Shown here: positions 1 to 8,611 of the stretch, in pieces
Layout of the letters: every line of letters starts with the position of its first letter
Numbering within the stretch: position 1 is the stretch's first letter
Assembly (NCBI GenBank): GCA_031260455.1
Contig: JAIRJW010000051.1
Coordinates: 1-64,000 of the forward strand
Length of the DNA stretch: 64,000 nucleotides
DNA from: Fluviicola sp.
Lineage (GTDB): Bacteria; Bacteroidota; Bacteroidia; Flavobacteriales_D; Crocinitomicaceae
Reading direction: 5' to 3'
Notes under the pieces: generated by a model
Seen by the model: the letters and a program-made list of their open reading frames with translations, nothing else
Told to the model about the DNA's origin: nothing
Databases searched by the model: none
Position numbers and translations under genes: made by a program

Positions 1-2
1 CA

Positions 3-1046
3 AATCAGAATTTAATGCCCTTGCTTCTCCGTTTAAGTATCGACGGACAGACCGAACATGGAGGACCGTTACCTGTTCCACTATACGGAGGGCAGTTGCA
101 GACAAGAGCCATTTTAGGAAAAGTTCCCGAAGCAACGATCGATGTAAATTATACCTACATCACCGAATCATTTGCTGATGGGGAAACATACGAATTGCGC
201 ACACCAGTATTTACCATCCAAAATATGTACGCAGGGCCCGTTGCTGGAATGATGACCTCTCCTCGAATAGCTCCCCCGGTTTTCGGAATGGGACTCCTGG
301 AAGCTATTCCTGATGCGACTATTCTTTCGTTCGAAGATCCGTATGATAAAGATGGTGACGGAATCTCCGGACGGGCAAATTATGTCTGGAACATCAAAGA
401 AAACAGGAAAACGCTTGGACGTTTCGGATGGAAAGCCAATAATCCAACCATATTACAGCAAGTGGCAGCTGCATACAACGAAGATATCGGCATTACCAAT
501 TTCCTGTTCCCGGCAGAATCCTCCTACGGGCAATCCCAGTATGTTAATTACTACAATCAGACAGATTTATCAGACAGTCTGGTTTATGCAGCTGCATTCT
601 ATACAAAAACACTGGCTGTTCCCGCACGAAGAAATATCAATGATCCGGAGGTAATCAAGGGAAAACAGATCTTCTTTGATGCAAAATGTGTTTCCTGTCA
701 CATACCGAAACACCGTACCGGGGTAAGTGTTTCATTCGCACCGCTTTCCAACCAGCTGATTTTCCCATATACGGATCTGTTACTCCATGATATGGGTACG
801 GGCCTTGCGGATAATCGCCCGGATTGGCTGGCAAACGGACAGGAATGGCGCACTCCACCATTGTGGGGAATCGGTTTAACGGAAGTAGTAAACGGGCACA
901 GTAACTTTTTGCATGATGGAAGAGCGCGAAGCCTGATGGAAGCCATTATGTGGCACGGGGGTGAAGCGGCAAATGCGAAACAATACGTCAAAAATTTACC
1001 AAAAACAGATCGGGATGCACTGATCAAATTCTTAAAATCTTTGTAG
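3..1046 (+). CDS. Di-haem thiol oxidoreductase-like cytochrome c (DUF1111), 5' partial
   Basis: The frame is open to the left edge with no stop, so the N-terminus, where the family's first CXXCH haem motif normally lies, is outside the window. What remains matches the DUF1111 / di-haem oxidoreductase family, relatives of MauG-type peroxidases that act in the periplasm. Counting from the first visible Met at base 15, there is an Asp-rich loop (DKDGDGISGR, about residues 111-120), GRFGWKA at about 135, a haem motif CVSCH at about 225-229, and a His-containing tail (HDGRAR, then WHGGEA). The family is often found beside iron- or copper-handling genes, but no such neighbour is visible here; upstream is unseen. 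Substrate unknown. No intrinsic terminator is evident before the convergent regulator gene. Confidence 0.85.
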   Translation, partial: NQNLMPLLLRLSIDGQTEHGGPLPVPLYGGQLQTRAILGKVPEATIDVNYTYITESFADGETYELRTPVFTIQNMYAGPVAGMMTSPRIAPPVFGMGLLEAIPDATILSFEDPYDKDGDGISGRANYVWNIKENRKTLGRFGWKANNPTILQQVAAAYNEDIGITNFLFPAESSYGQSQYVNYYNQTDLSDSLVYAAAFYTKTLAVPARRNINDPEVIKGKQIFFDAKCVSCHIPKHRTGVSVSFAPLSNQLIFPYTDLLLHDMGTGLADNRPDWLANGQEWRTPPLWGIGLTEVVNGHSNFLHDGRARSLMEAIMWHGGEAANAKQYVKNLPKTDRDALIKFLKSL

Positions 1047-1184
1047 AATTTTTGGTCGGTCAGTACTCAAAGAGATTGGATTTTGTTTCAAATTCCAAAT
1101 ATCTGACTGGCAATTAAGAAGCTAAAATTTAAAGATCAGCTCCTGAACGGAAATAATCTGATACTTCGGTAGTTCCGCAACAAC

Positions 1185-1928
1185 TCAAAGCTGTTCGAGC
1201 ATTCGCATCACCTCTGCTCTTTTCCGGGTTGATACGGGAATCATTTTTCCATCCGACATAATCAGGTGTCCACCTTCTACTTTCACGAATTCCCGGATCA
1301 TTTTCGTATTAACAAGGTGTGACTGGTGCACCCGGAAAAAGCCCAATTCGCCCAAAATATCTTCAAAATCCTTTAAGGTTCTGGAAACAACGATCCGTTT
1401 TGCATTCGTGAAAAAGAATTCCGTATAATTCACATTACTTTCACAACGGATAATATCAGCGATCTGCACAATGTGAATCTTATCCTGTGCGTGCAGCGCC
1501 AGCCTCTCCTGAACTTTGTGACTTTGTTTGAGAGATTCGTTCAGTAAACGGTAATTGTCCTGCTCGTTGTGGTTGTGATTCCGGAATTTCTTCAATGCTT
1601 CGACCAGTTCGTCCGGATCAACAGGCTTCAGTAGATAATCGATCGCAGCATAACGGAACGCTTTGATGGCATGTGCATCGCTTGCCGTAATAAAGATAAT
1701 CTTGAAGGGAATTTCGGGTAAAATATCCAGCAGATCGAACCCCGAACCGTCCTGCATCTGGATATCCAAAAACAGGATATCAACTGGCGTTTTCTTCAGT
1801 AATTTCACTCCTTCCACCACCCCAGAAGCTTCTCCCACCACATTAATGTCCGGGGCATACACTTCGAGATCTTTTTTGAAGGTAATCCGCGCTTGTTCAA
1901 TATCGTCAATAATTACTGCTCTGATCAT
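1185..1928 (-). CDS. LytTR-family response regulator
   Basis: Cytoplasmic DNA-binding response regulator of 247 residues. An N-terminal receiver domain (about 3-118) has the acidic pair DD at 8-9, the phospho-acceptor Asp55 in FLDIQMQDGSG, and the conserved Lys in DYLLKPVDPDE. The C-terminal half (about 150-245) is a LytTR domain, with the typical FFRVHQSHLVN and RKRAEVM segments. Its start codon follows directly on the stop codon of the sensor kinase gene, so the two are co-transcribed and very probably form one signalling pair. Target genes cannot be told from the sequence. Confidence 0.95.
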   Translation of the reverse strand: MIRAVIIDDIEQARITFKKDLEVYAPDINVVGEASGVVEGVKLLKKTPVDILFLDIQMQDGSGFDLLDILPEIPFKIIFITASDAHAIKAFRYAAIDYLLKPVDPDELVEALKKFRNHNHNEQDNYRLLNESLKQSHKVQERLALHAQDKIHIVQIADIIRCESNVNYTEFFFTNAKRIVVSRTLKDFEDILGELGFFRVHQSHLVNTKMIREFVKVEGGHLIMSDGKMIPVSTRKRAEVMRMLEQL

Positions 1929-4900
1929 TTACAAAGGTATAAAAAGTTGTACTTCTGTTCCAACCACGTTTCCGTCATCATCATACAAATCTACAATTCT
2001 GACATTATGACTATTCGAATGAGTACTTAATAAATCTAATCTTTCTTTTGTCACACTGAATCCACGCGAAACATGTTGTGGCTCGTTGCTTGTTTGCTGA
2101 TTCTTCCAGGCTGCCTCCCGGCCAATTCCATTGTCACGGATAATGCAGGTAATTCCATCGTTTTCTTCCTTGAACCAGCAGGTAATTTTCCCGATTTTTC
2201 TCGTTTTGGGATCAAATTTGAATCCATGTTTGATCGCATTTTCCACAAAAGGCTGAATGAGCATCGGGGGAATCCGGATAAAGTTCTGTTCTGTTTCCAA
2301 ATCCGTTTTGATCTCATATTCGAAGCTGTTTCCACTACAAAACTGTTCGATAAGCAAATAATTTTCCAATGTCAAAATTTCTTCTTCCAGGGAAATGGTC
2401 GCATTACGGGAATTGTCCAGGATTTGCCGCATTAATCTCGAAAATTTGGCGAGGTAATAACGCGCTTTCGTTTCATTTTCCGTTCCGATCAGGCCCTGAA
2501 TTGAATTAAGTGCGTTAAAAATAAAATGCGGATTCATCTGCAAACGCAGGGCTTTTTGCTCCAATTCCAATAAATTCCGGGCAAATTCCGCATCTTTCTG
2601 CGCCTGCTTCGCTTTTCTGCGAATGCGCGCGGTCTGAATCCAGATGATTCCCCAAATCAGTAATCCGACTGCAAGACATTCCAACAGAATAAACCAGGTT
2701 GTTTTCCAGAACGGAGTTGCAATTGTAAAACAGAAACGCTCCGGCTCCCGGTTGATAAAACCGTCTTCATTTTTTGAACGCAGCAGAAAGGTATATTTTC
2801 CCGGTGACATATTGGAATAAACAATGCGTTGTTCCCTTGTCCACGGTGACCATTTATTTTCAAATCCGCTCATTTTCCAGGAATATTCCACACCATCCGG
2901 GTTTTTCAGGTTAATTCCCTTGAACAGAAAACTCAGGTGATTCTGATCGTGCGGTAAATGCAGCGTTTTGTAAGTATTCCAGGGTAAAATAACATCTGCA
3001 AATGACGTTTCGGAAAGTGATTCATAGAACAGCTGAACGTCAAGAATGCTCAGAATCGGCGCAGTTTTATTGACCCGAAGGTTTGATAAATTATAACAAC
3101 TTGCCCCGTTGATCGTTCCAAACCAGATTTTTCCGTCGGGATCTTCCCACACACTGTTCTGGCAGGTTTCTACTCCTAAGAATCCATCGCTTTTTCCGTA
3201 GTGCTTAATACTCCTGATCTGATTGGTTTCATTTAGATCCAAGAGATCCAACCCCGATTCTGAACCAACGATCAGGTGTTTGTTCGAATCGAAAACCATC
3301 AGGTAAACATTGGAAGAGTGCATTCCCGATTCGATACTGATCTTCTTGATGACCTTCAGTTTTGGGCCGTATTTCACACAATTGATTCCTGCTCCGGCTG
3401 TCCCCACCCAGATCTGTCCTTTCGAATCTTCCACAATACTTCTCACTGCATCCGCGCTCAAGCCTGATTCCCTGTTGAGGATTTTCGTTCGGTGTGTCTT
3501 CGGATCGTAGCAAGCCAGGCCTGCCGATTCCGCTCCATACCAGATCAAGCCACGGGAATCTACGAGCACACAAGTCAGACGCATGTGCAACAAACCTTCA
3601 TCAAAAGAAATCGTCTCGACCCGTTTTCCCTGGTCCGACACACGGAGTAAGCCCGATCCTGAAGTGGCAACCCAGATTACACCCTGCTTGTCCCTGGCCA
3701 TTTGCCGCACGTAATATTTTCTCGTTTCATTCAGCCAAGAAAATCCTCCCGCAGAAAGCATCCCAATTCCCTGTCCTTCCGTCCCGAAATACATTAAACT
3801 GTCGTTGTCTTCGATAATTGCTTTGACTTTGACGGCCTCAAAGCCATTCTGAACGTTTAATTGCCGGAAATTTCCGTTCTCATATACACTGACGCCGTTT
3901 TGTGATGTTCCAAACCACAATCGTCCTCCCGAATCACGAAAAATCGAATAGATGAAATTCCCTCCCAAACCGGAAGATGTGGAATAGTGCGAGAACAATT
4001 TTCCTGCAAACTGCGAAACACCGCCACCGGAAGTCCCGATCCACAAATCACCCCAGTTATCCTGGATGATGGCGCGCACATGGTTATTTCCCAAACCATT
4101 TTTTTCAGTGTAATTGGTAAATTCCCTTGTCTTCTGATCATACTGGAAAATCCCGGAGTTCAGTGTTCCAATCCAGCATACATTGGCTTTGTCAAAAAAC
4201 AGGTCGAAAACTGTTTGCTTGTACAATTCCCGTTTCAGATCAATCCGGTAATAGTTTTTTCGGTCGTACACATACGCCCCGTCTCCGTATGTTCCGATCC
4301 AGATATAACCGTTTTTGTCTTCTTTGATACAGGTAATTGCATTGCGCATCACCCGCGCTTTGGCTCCGTGACTGACCAGCATTCGTTTTCCGTTCTTTAA
4401 TTCCGAAGAATAAAGCCCGGTCCCGGTTCCCAGCCACAAAATGCCCTTCGAATCGAAAAAAATGGCGTTGACTGTTCCGTCATTCATTCCGAGAACGCGA
4501 TTCATACAAACCAGCGAATCCCCTTTCACTTTGAAGACACCATGATTGGTTGCAAGCCAAAGTTGCTGTTGCTGATCCAATGTCAGACTGAACACTGCAA
4601 AATGACTGGAGTAATCCGGATGCCTGTAAGTCAAAATCTTTCGCCCGTTGTAAGAAGAAAGTCCGTCATTGGTACCGATCCAAAGCTGGTGTTTCCTGTC
4701 TTCGATCAGAGAATAGATGTAATTGTTCACCAGGCCTTTCCGGTCTGTAAATGATTCAAAATTCTGCCCATCGAAACGCGACAAGCCTCCTCCCCGCGTT
4801 CCAAACCACAAATAGCCTTTGTGATCCTGAATAGCACTATAAACCTGCGACTGTCCCAAGCCATTTTCAACTGAAAAATTACGGAAACTAGCCAGCTGCC

Positions 4901-4961
4901 CGAAAGCCGGACTCATCCAAAACGACAAAATAATGTAATATAACGTATCGATTTTTCTCAT
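1929..4961 (-). CDS. Sensor histidine kinase with two-component regulator propeller (LytS/His_kinase type)
   Basis: Membrane sensor kinase of 1010 residues. A signal peptide ends at about AFGQ (22). It is followed by many 40-50 residue propeller blades with recurring DxxGxLWFGTxGGG / GxIWIGT motifs (about 30-640), a Y_Y_Y-type beta domain (about 690-750, YSWKMSGFENKW), one transmembrane helix (about 760-785), and a short coiled stretch. The C-terminus is a PF06580-type kinase: the phospho-accepting His lies in LQMNPHFIFNALN, and the ATPase domain has PFVENAIKHGF and DNGIGRE. The periplasmic propeller presumably senses a ligand. Related architectures in Bacteroidota sense carbohydrates or envelope state, but no carbohydrate-use genes are adjacent here, so the signal is unknown. 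Confidence 0.95.
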   Translation of the reverse strand: MRKIDTLYYIILSFWMSPAFGQLASFRNFSVENGLGQSQVYSAIQDHKGYLWFGTRGGGLSRFDGQNFESFTDRKGLVNNYIYSLIEDRKHQLWIGTNDGLSSYNGRKILTYRHPDYSSHFAVFSLTLDQQQQLWLATNHGVFKVKGDSLVCMNRVLGMNDGTVNAIFFDSKGILWLGTGTGLYSSELKNGKRMLVSHGAKARVMRNAITCIKEDKNGYIWIGTYGDGAYVYDRKNYYRIDLKRELYKQTVFDLFFDKANVCWIGTLNSGIFQYDQKTREFTNYTEKNGLGNNHVRAIIQDNWGDLWIGTSGGGVSQFAGKLFSHYSTSSGLGGNFIYSIFRDSGGRLWFGTSQNGVSVYENGNFRQLNVQNGFEAVKVKAIIEDNDSLMYFGTEGQGIGMLSAGGFSWLNETRKYYVRQMARDKQGVIWVATSGSGLLRVSDQGKRVETISFDEGLLHMRLTCVLVDSRGLIWYGAESAGLACYDPKTHRTKILNRESGLSADAVRSIVEDSKGQIWVGTAGAGINCVKYGPKLKVIKKISIESGMHSSNVYLMVFDSNKHLIVGSESGLDLLDLNETNQIRSIKHYGKSDGFLGVETCQNSVWEDPDGKIWFGTINGASCYNLSNLRVNKTAPILSILDVQLFYESLSETSFADVILPWNTYKTLHLPHDQNHLSFLFKGINLKNPDGVEYSWKMSGFENKWSPWTREQRIVYSNMSPGKYTFLLRSKNEDGFINREPERFCFTIATPFWKTTWFILLECLAVGLLIWGIIWIQTARIRRKAKQAQKDAEFARNLLELEQKALRLQMNPHFIFNALNSIQGLIGTENETKARYYLAKFSRLMRQILDNSRNATISLEEEILTLENYLLIEQFCSGNSFEYEIKTDLETEQNFIRIPPMLIQPFVENAIKHGFKFDPKTRKIGKITCWFKEENDGITCIIRDNGIGREAAWKNQQTSNEPQHVSRGFSVTKERLDLLSTHSNSHNVRIVDLYDDDGNVVGTEVQLFIPL

Positions 4962-5402
4962 GAACCTCCCTCGAATCTTTCCCGGAATGAAATTACTAAA
5001 AAACAGGGAATGGCATCTGCTTCCGGTTTACTATTTAGTCTTTCTTTAATTCACGGTTTTTACCTGGTTAAAAATAACTCATTCATGGCTGAAGGTGAAT
5101 CATTATTTTACAAGAAAAAAACTTGACAAGATTCGATCTGAAAGCAGAAATAACAACTCAAAACACTCCAGAAGCCATAAAAATGGGGCGGTTCGCAATA
5201 TTGCGAATGGCGAATTCGAGAACAAAACATCTCCGGAAACCAGCATTTCAGCTAACCGGAAAAACGGCATCATTGACTTTACAGAAACCATCTGACAGAC
5301 GACTCATTTAATCAAAAAAAAGAAGCAATTTCCATTCAGACAGCTGCGAATAATAAAGTGATTCCTCCTCTTCTTTTTCAACCGCTTACTTTCAGTAAAA
5401 AA
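4962..5402. other. Divergent intergenic region with a diverged palindromic repeat
   Basis: Non-coding stretch between the divergent sensor kinase and penicillin-binding protein genes. It holds a perfect 16-bp palindrome at 5192-5207 inside a diverged copy of the dispersed repeat (5166-5217). The short reading frames that cross it overlap one another on both strands and look like chance. No clear TTG-N19-TAnnTTTG promoter was found for either gene. Confidence 0.6.
5166..5217 (+). repeat. Diverged copy of dispersed palindromic repeat
   Basis: Contains the perfect palindrome TTCGCAATATTGCGAA (5192-5207), followed by TGGCGAATTC. The layout matches the two longer copies at 26268-26353 and 42030-42119: CTYCAGAAG, an A-rich spacer, the palindrome, then a GGCRAATTC-like box. 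This copy is shorter and much less similar, so common origin is inferred rather than certain. Confidence 0.5.
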
Positions 5403-7745
5403 ATGATGAAAGAGAAGCTTTTTTGGTGGCGGGAACAATATCGGTGGAAGAAACGTTTCATCAAACGCGTTTGTTTTTATTCTTTCCTGATCTGGTATAT
5501 CCAGGCGCTCCCAAGTAAACTTTTCAACAATTCGTATTCAACAGTACTGGTCGGCAGAGACGGAAAATTGCTCGGGGCTCACATTGCCGGGGATGGACAA
5601 TGGCGTTTTCCTCCCAATGACCAGACTCCCCGGAAGATTGCTGTTTGCCTCATTACTTTCGAAGATAAAAACTTTTATTTCCATCCCGGAGTAAGCTTTA
5701 AGGGGATTTGCCGGGCATTTTACCAAAATGTTTCTCAGGGGAAAATCGTGAGTGGTGGAAGCACGATCACGCAACAAGTCATCCGATTAATGCGTAAAAA
5801 TCCTCCCAGAACCTATTCCGAAAAAGCTTTGGAGATCATTCTTGCCACACGCCTAGAGCTCAGTTATTCAAAAAAGGAAATCCTGAATCTGTATACAGCC
5901 AATGCTCCTTTCGGGAATAATGTGGTTGGAATTAATGCAGCTTCCTGGCGGTATTTTGGCCGTGCTACTGAGTATTTAAGCTGGTCGGAAAGCGCTACAC
6001 TGGCCGTTCTTCCAAACGCTCCAGGGTTGATTTATCCCGGAAAAAATCACCAAAGCCTGCTGAAAAAACGCAACCGGCTTTTAAAAATGCTTTACGAAAA
6101 CGGAGAAATTGACAAACCAGATTATTATCTCTCTCTGGAAGAGCCGCTTCCAGATAAACCGCTTCCTTTACCACAAGAAGCTCCGCATTTGCTGCAACGT
6201 TGCATTTTACATGGTCAGAAAGGACAACTTATTCGCTCCACCCTCAACGAAGAAATCCAAGCAATGGTCAACAATGAAACTGAACAATATGCATTGCGCA
6301 TGAACGAACTGGACATTTTCAATGCATCAGTTTTAGTCACATCTGTAGAAACGGGTGAAGTCGTTGCTTACAAAGGCAACTTGAATCACACGGACGAAAA
6401 CCATGCATTTGATGTGGACTGTATTCAGGCTTCCAGAAGTACAGGAAGTATTCTGAAACCACTTCTTTATGCACAATCACTCCACTTCGGGGTAATCGCT
6501 CCAAAACAATTACTCTGTGATTTTCCCTCCCGTTTCGGAACTTTCTCACCCAACAATTTCAACCGCCAGTTTTCCGGAGCACTTCCCGCAAACAAAGCTT
6601 TGTCCAAAAGCCTGAACATCCCGATGGTCTTTCTGCTGCGCGAATACGGCCAGGCGAAATTCCATAACGATCTGAAACGATTCGGTTTCCGGCACATGAA
6701 CAAACAGTCTAGTCACTATGGTTTGTCTTTAATCCTGGGCGGAGCGGAAGCCAGTATGTGGGAAGTAAATGCATGTTATAACTCCCTGGCTCAACACCTG
6801 AGCAATTCTGGAAATACAACTATTCATTACTTGTCAAAAAACGGTGAACAAGCCCCCAAACAACTACTACTTCCCGGAAGAGCCAGTATTTATACCACTT
6901 TCGAAGCATTGACCGAAGTCAGTCGACCAGACGAGGAAAACAATTGGCGCGCTTTTGAATCCTCGCAAAAAATTGCATGGAAAACCGGTACTAGCTTTGG
7001 ATTCAGGGATGCCTGGGCAGTGGGCGTTACTCCCAAATATGTTGTTTCTGTTTGGATTGGAAATGCAGATGGGGAAGGAAGACCCGGATTAACAGGGGTA
7101 AAAGCTGCTGCTCCGCTGTTATTTTCAATCTTTCGCAACCTGAATGCTCCGCAGAAGTGGTTTTCCAAACCCTTGAGTGAAATGACCCGAACCGAAATGT
7201 GTAACGAAAGTGGCCAGATTTCAAATCGCTACTGTGAACACACACATTTCGAATACATTCCCACCAGCTGCCTGATCAGTAAAAACTGTTCATATCATCA
7301 ACTGGTACATTTAAACCAAAATGAAACTTTTCGTGTCAATGCTGATTGTGAAAACAGTAGTACAATGACACACAAATCCTGGTTCATTCTTCCGCCGAGC
7401 ATGGAAAAATATTACATTCAGCAAAATCCGAATTACCATTCCGTTCCTCCTTTTGACCCAAAATGTACTTCGAACAGACCAGAGAGTGTCATGAACTTTA
7501 TCTATCCGAAACGCCATACGAAGATCTACATTCCAAGAGAATTAAACGGCACGAGAGGAAAAGCTATTTTTGAGATCGCCCATACAAGACGAAACAGTAT
7601 TTTGTATTGGCACATTGATGAAGAATTTGTAGGAAGCACTTCCGAAATACACCAGATTTCTGTACAACCGGAAAAAGGCACGCACCGGGTAACCGTGGTC
7701 GATGAAACCGGTGTTTTGCTGAGTGAAACATTCGAAGTTCTGTAG
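5403..7745 (+). CDS. pbpC: Penicillin-binding protein 1C-type bifunctional transglycosylase/transpeptidase
   Basis: Class A penicillin-binding protein, inner-membrane anchored, that polymerises and cross-links peptidoglycan. After a basic N-terminus and one transmembrane segment comes a GT51 glycosyltransferase domain (EDKNFYFHPG and GGSTITQQ). The transpeptidase domain has SILK as SxxK, SLN as SxN, and KTG in AWKTGTSFGF. The C-terminus carries the PBP1C-specific domain (about the last 90 residues, ending in TVVDETGVLLSETFEVL). All catalytic motifs are intact. A GTG at 5358 would give 15 extra residues; the ATG at 5403 is preferred because the basic segment starts there. PBP1C genes often sit beside an alpha-2-macroglobulin gene; none is present here. 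Confidence 0.93.
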   Translation: MMKEKLFWWREQYRWKKRFIKRVCFYSFLIWYIQALPSKLFNNSYSTVLVGRDGKLLGAHIAGDGQWRFPPNDQTPRKIAVCLITFEDKNFYFHPGVSFKGICRAFYQNVSQGKIVSGGSTITQQVIRLMRKNPPRTYSEKALEIILATRLELSYSKKEILNLYTANAPFGNNVVGINAASWRYFGRATEYLSWSESATLAVLPNAPGLIYPGKNHQSLLKKRNRLLKMLYENGEIDKPDYYLSLEEPLPDKPLPLPQEAPHLLQRCILHGQKGQLIRSTLNEEIQAMVNNETEQYALRMNELDIFNASVLVTSVETGEVVAYKGNLNHTDENHAFDVDCIQASRSTGSILKPLLYAQSLHFGVIAPKQLLCDFPSRFGTFSPNNFNRQFSGALPANKALSKSLNIPMVFLLREYGQAKFHNDLKRFGFRHMNKQSSHYGLSLILGGAEASMWEVNACYNSLAQHLSNSGNTTIHYLSKNGEQAPKQLLLPGRASIYTTFEALTEVSRPDEENNWRAFESSQKIAWKTGTSFGFRDAWAVGVTPKYVVSVWIGNADGEGRPGLTGVKAAAPLLFSIFRNLNAPQKWFSKPLSEMTRTEMCNESGQISNRYCEHTHFEYIPTSCLISKNCSYHQLVHLNQNETFRVNADCENSSTMTHKSWFILPPSMEKYYIQQNPNYHSVPPFDPKCTSNRPESVMNFIYPKRHTKIYIPRELNGTRGKAIFEIAHTRRNSILYWHIDEEFVGSTSEIHQISVQPEKGTHRVTVVDETGVLLSETFEVL

Positions 7746-7782
7746 CGTTCAGACCGAAGATTTTCGTTACCTCATACAAAAC

Positions 7783-7908
7783 ATGGGACATTTGATCCTG
7801 GAAATCGAACGAATCCTGACACAACATTTTGATCAGTATTTTGACTATATAGAGTCGGGAAGCTCTGAGTTGACTGAGAATTACAAACGTATTCGGAAGA
7901 GCAAATGA
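7783..7908 (+). CDS. Possible 41-residue protein, doubtful
   Basis: Short frame just downstream of the penicillin-binding protein gene. A longer version starting at 7723 would overlap the end of that gene. The predicted peptide is hydrophilic and mixed in charge (EIERILTQHFDQYFDY). It overlaps the end of the convergent transposase gene by 28 bases. It may be a real small protein, a remnant of a larger gene, or chance. No family is recognised. Confidence 0.2.
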   Translation: MGHLILEIERILTQHFDQYFDYIESGSSELTENYKRIRKSK

Positions 7909-8447
7909 TGGTTTTGATCAATCAATTCCTGTAACGCACTATTGAATGGAAGACCATGCTTCTCCCGATTATTTTCAACATATGCTAAAGTATTCGATAA
8001 TTGATCCGTACTTCGAATTCTTCGGCAATGGTACTTTTGCGTCCAGAAAGGGATGGATTTATCCTTTAATTTCCGGGGCTCGTACACGCCACGCGTAGCG
8101 TCAAGGGGATTCATCCCCTTGGTGGCGCGGTGCGCGTTACATACACGGGCCGTTTTTCCTTTTACCCGTTGCATGATCTTCGAAACTTTTTCTTCATCGC
8201 AATAAACCAACAAATGCATGTGATCCCGGCAGACATTCATTGCCACCAATTCAAATTCCAATTCTTTGGCAAGTATAAAAACTTCCCTTGCGACCAAGAA
8301 TTCTTCTTCCATACTCATATAGTAAACCTCAGGGTATGGAAGTGTTCCGTTAAAACGGCGTTCACGGGCACGATAGGTTATCATACGGGCAGAGGTACGG
8401 CTATCGTGGATATTTGTAGTCAGATGAAAGTAGTGTTTCAAACTCAT
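7881..8447 (-). CDS. REP-associated tyrosine (Y1/HUH) transposase
   Basis: Single-domain Y1 transposase related to TnpA_REP (RAYT): an HUH single-strand nuclease of about 188 residues. Visible are the HUH motif as HMH (residues 76-78, in CRDHMHLLV), the usual QRVKGKTAR segment, WTQKYH, and the catalytic Tyr in LAYVENNREKHGLP. A longer reading from 8504 exists, but the Met at 8447 fits the family start (short, then KHYFHLTTN). Oddly, a run of about 17 residues (RATKGMNPLDATRGVYE) sits between GKTARVCNAH and PRKLKDK, exactly where the DNA forms a REP-like hairpin (8087-8127). No terminal repeats of an insertion sequence are seen, as expected for a domesticated RAYT. Confidence 0.88.
   Translation of the reverse strand: MSLKHYFHLTTNIHDSRTSARMITYRARERRFNGTLPYPEVYYMSMEEEFLVAREVFILAKELEFELVAMNVCRDHMHLLVYCDEEKVSKIMQRVKGKTARVCNAHRATKGMNPLDATRGVYEPRKLKDKSIPFWTQKYHCRRIRSTDQLSNTLAYVENNREKHGLPFNSALQELIDQNHHLLFRIRL
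8087..8127 (+). repeat. REP-like imperfect hairpin inside the transposase gene
   Basis: The arms CAAGGGGAT and ATCCCCTTG (8102-8110 and 8113-8121) enclose a 2-base loop. They are extended by CGCCAC and GTGGCG (8087-8092 and 8122-8127), with a 9-base bulge on the 5' side that contains GTAG. A GTAG-type tetranucleotide next to a bulged hairpin is the classic REP layout recognised by RAYT transposases. The element lies in frame within the transposase coding sequence and on the opposite strand. Confidence 0.6.
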
Positions 8448-8562
8448 TTTCAGATGTTTCTTATTTAATTTAAGAAAAAAGTTCGTTTCAAACAACATTT
8501 TCAATTAAAACAAGAAAGTTCCATTTGTTCAATTACAAGACAAAACAACACTTTCGGGCATA

Positions 8563-8589
8563 AAAAAAGACGCCCGGAAACGTCTTTTT
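8563..8589 (-). terminator. Intrinsic terminator downstream of valS
   Basis: On the minus strand a stem AAAAAGACG...CGTCTTTTT with a G/C-containing loop ends in a run of T, 23 bases past the valS stop codon. Confidence 0.8.
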
Positions 8590-8611
8590 CATCTATTCAG
8601 ATTGATTTGAA

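Noticed and set aside
5095-5311. Several overlapping short frames on both strands
   Set aside because: Mutually overlapping, in a palindromic non-coding stretch, with no family resemblance.
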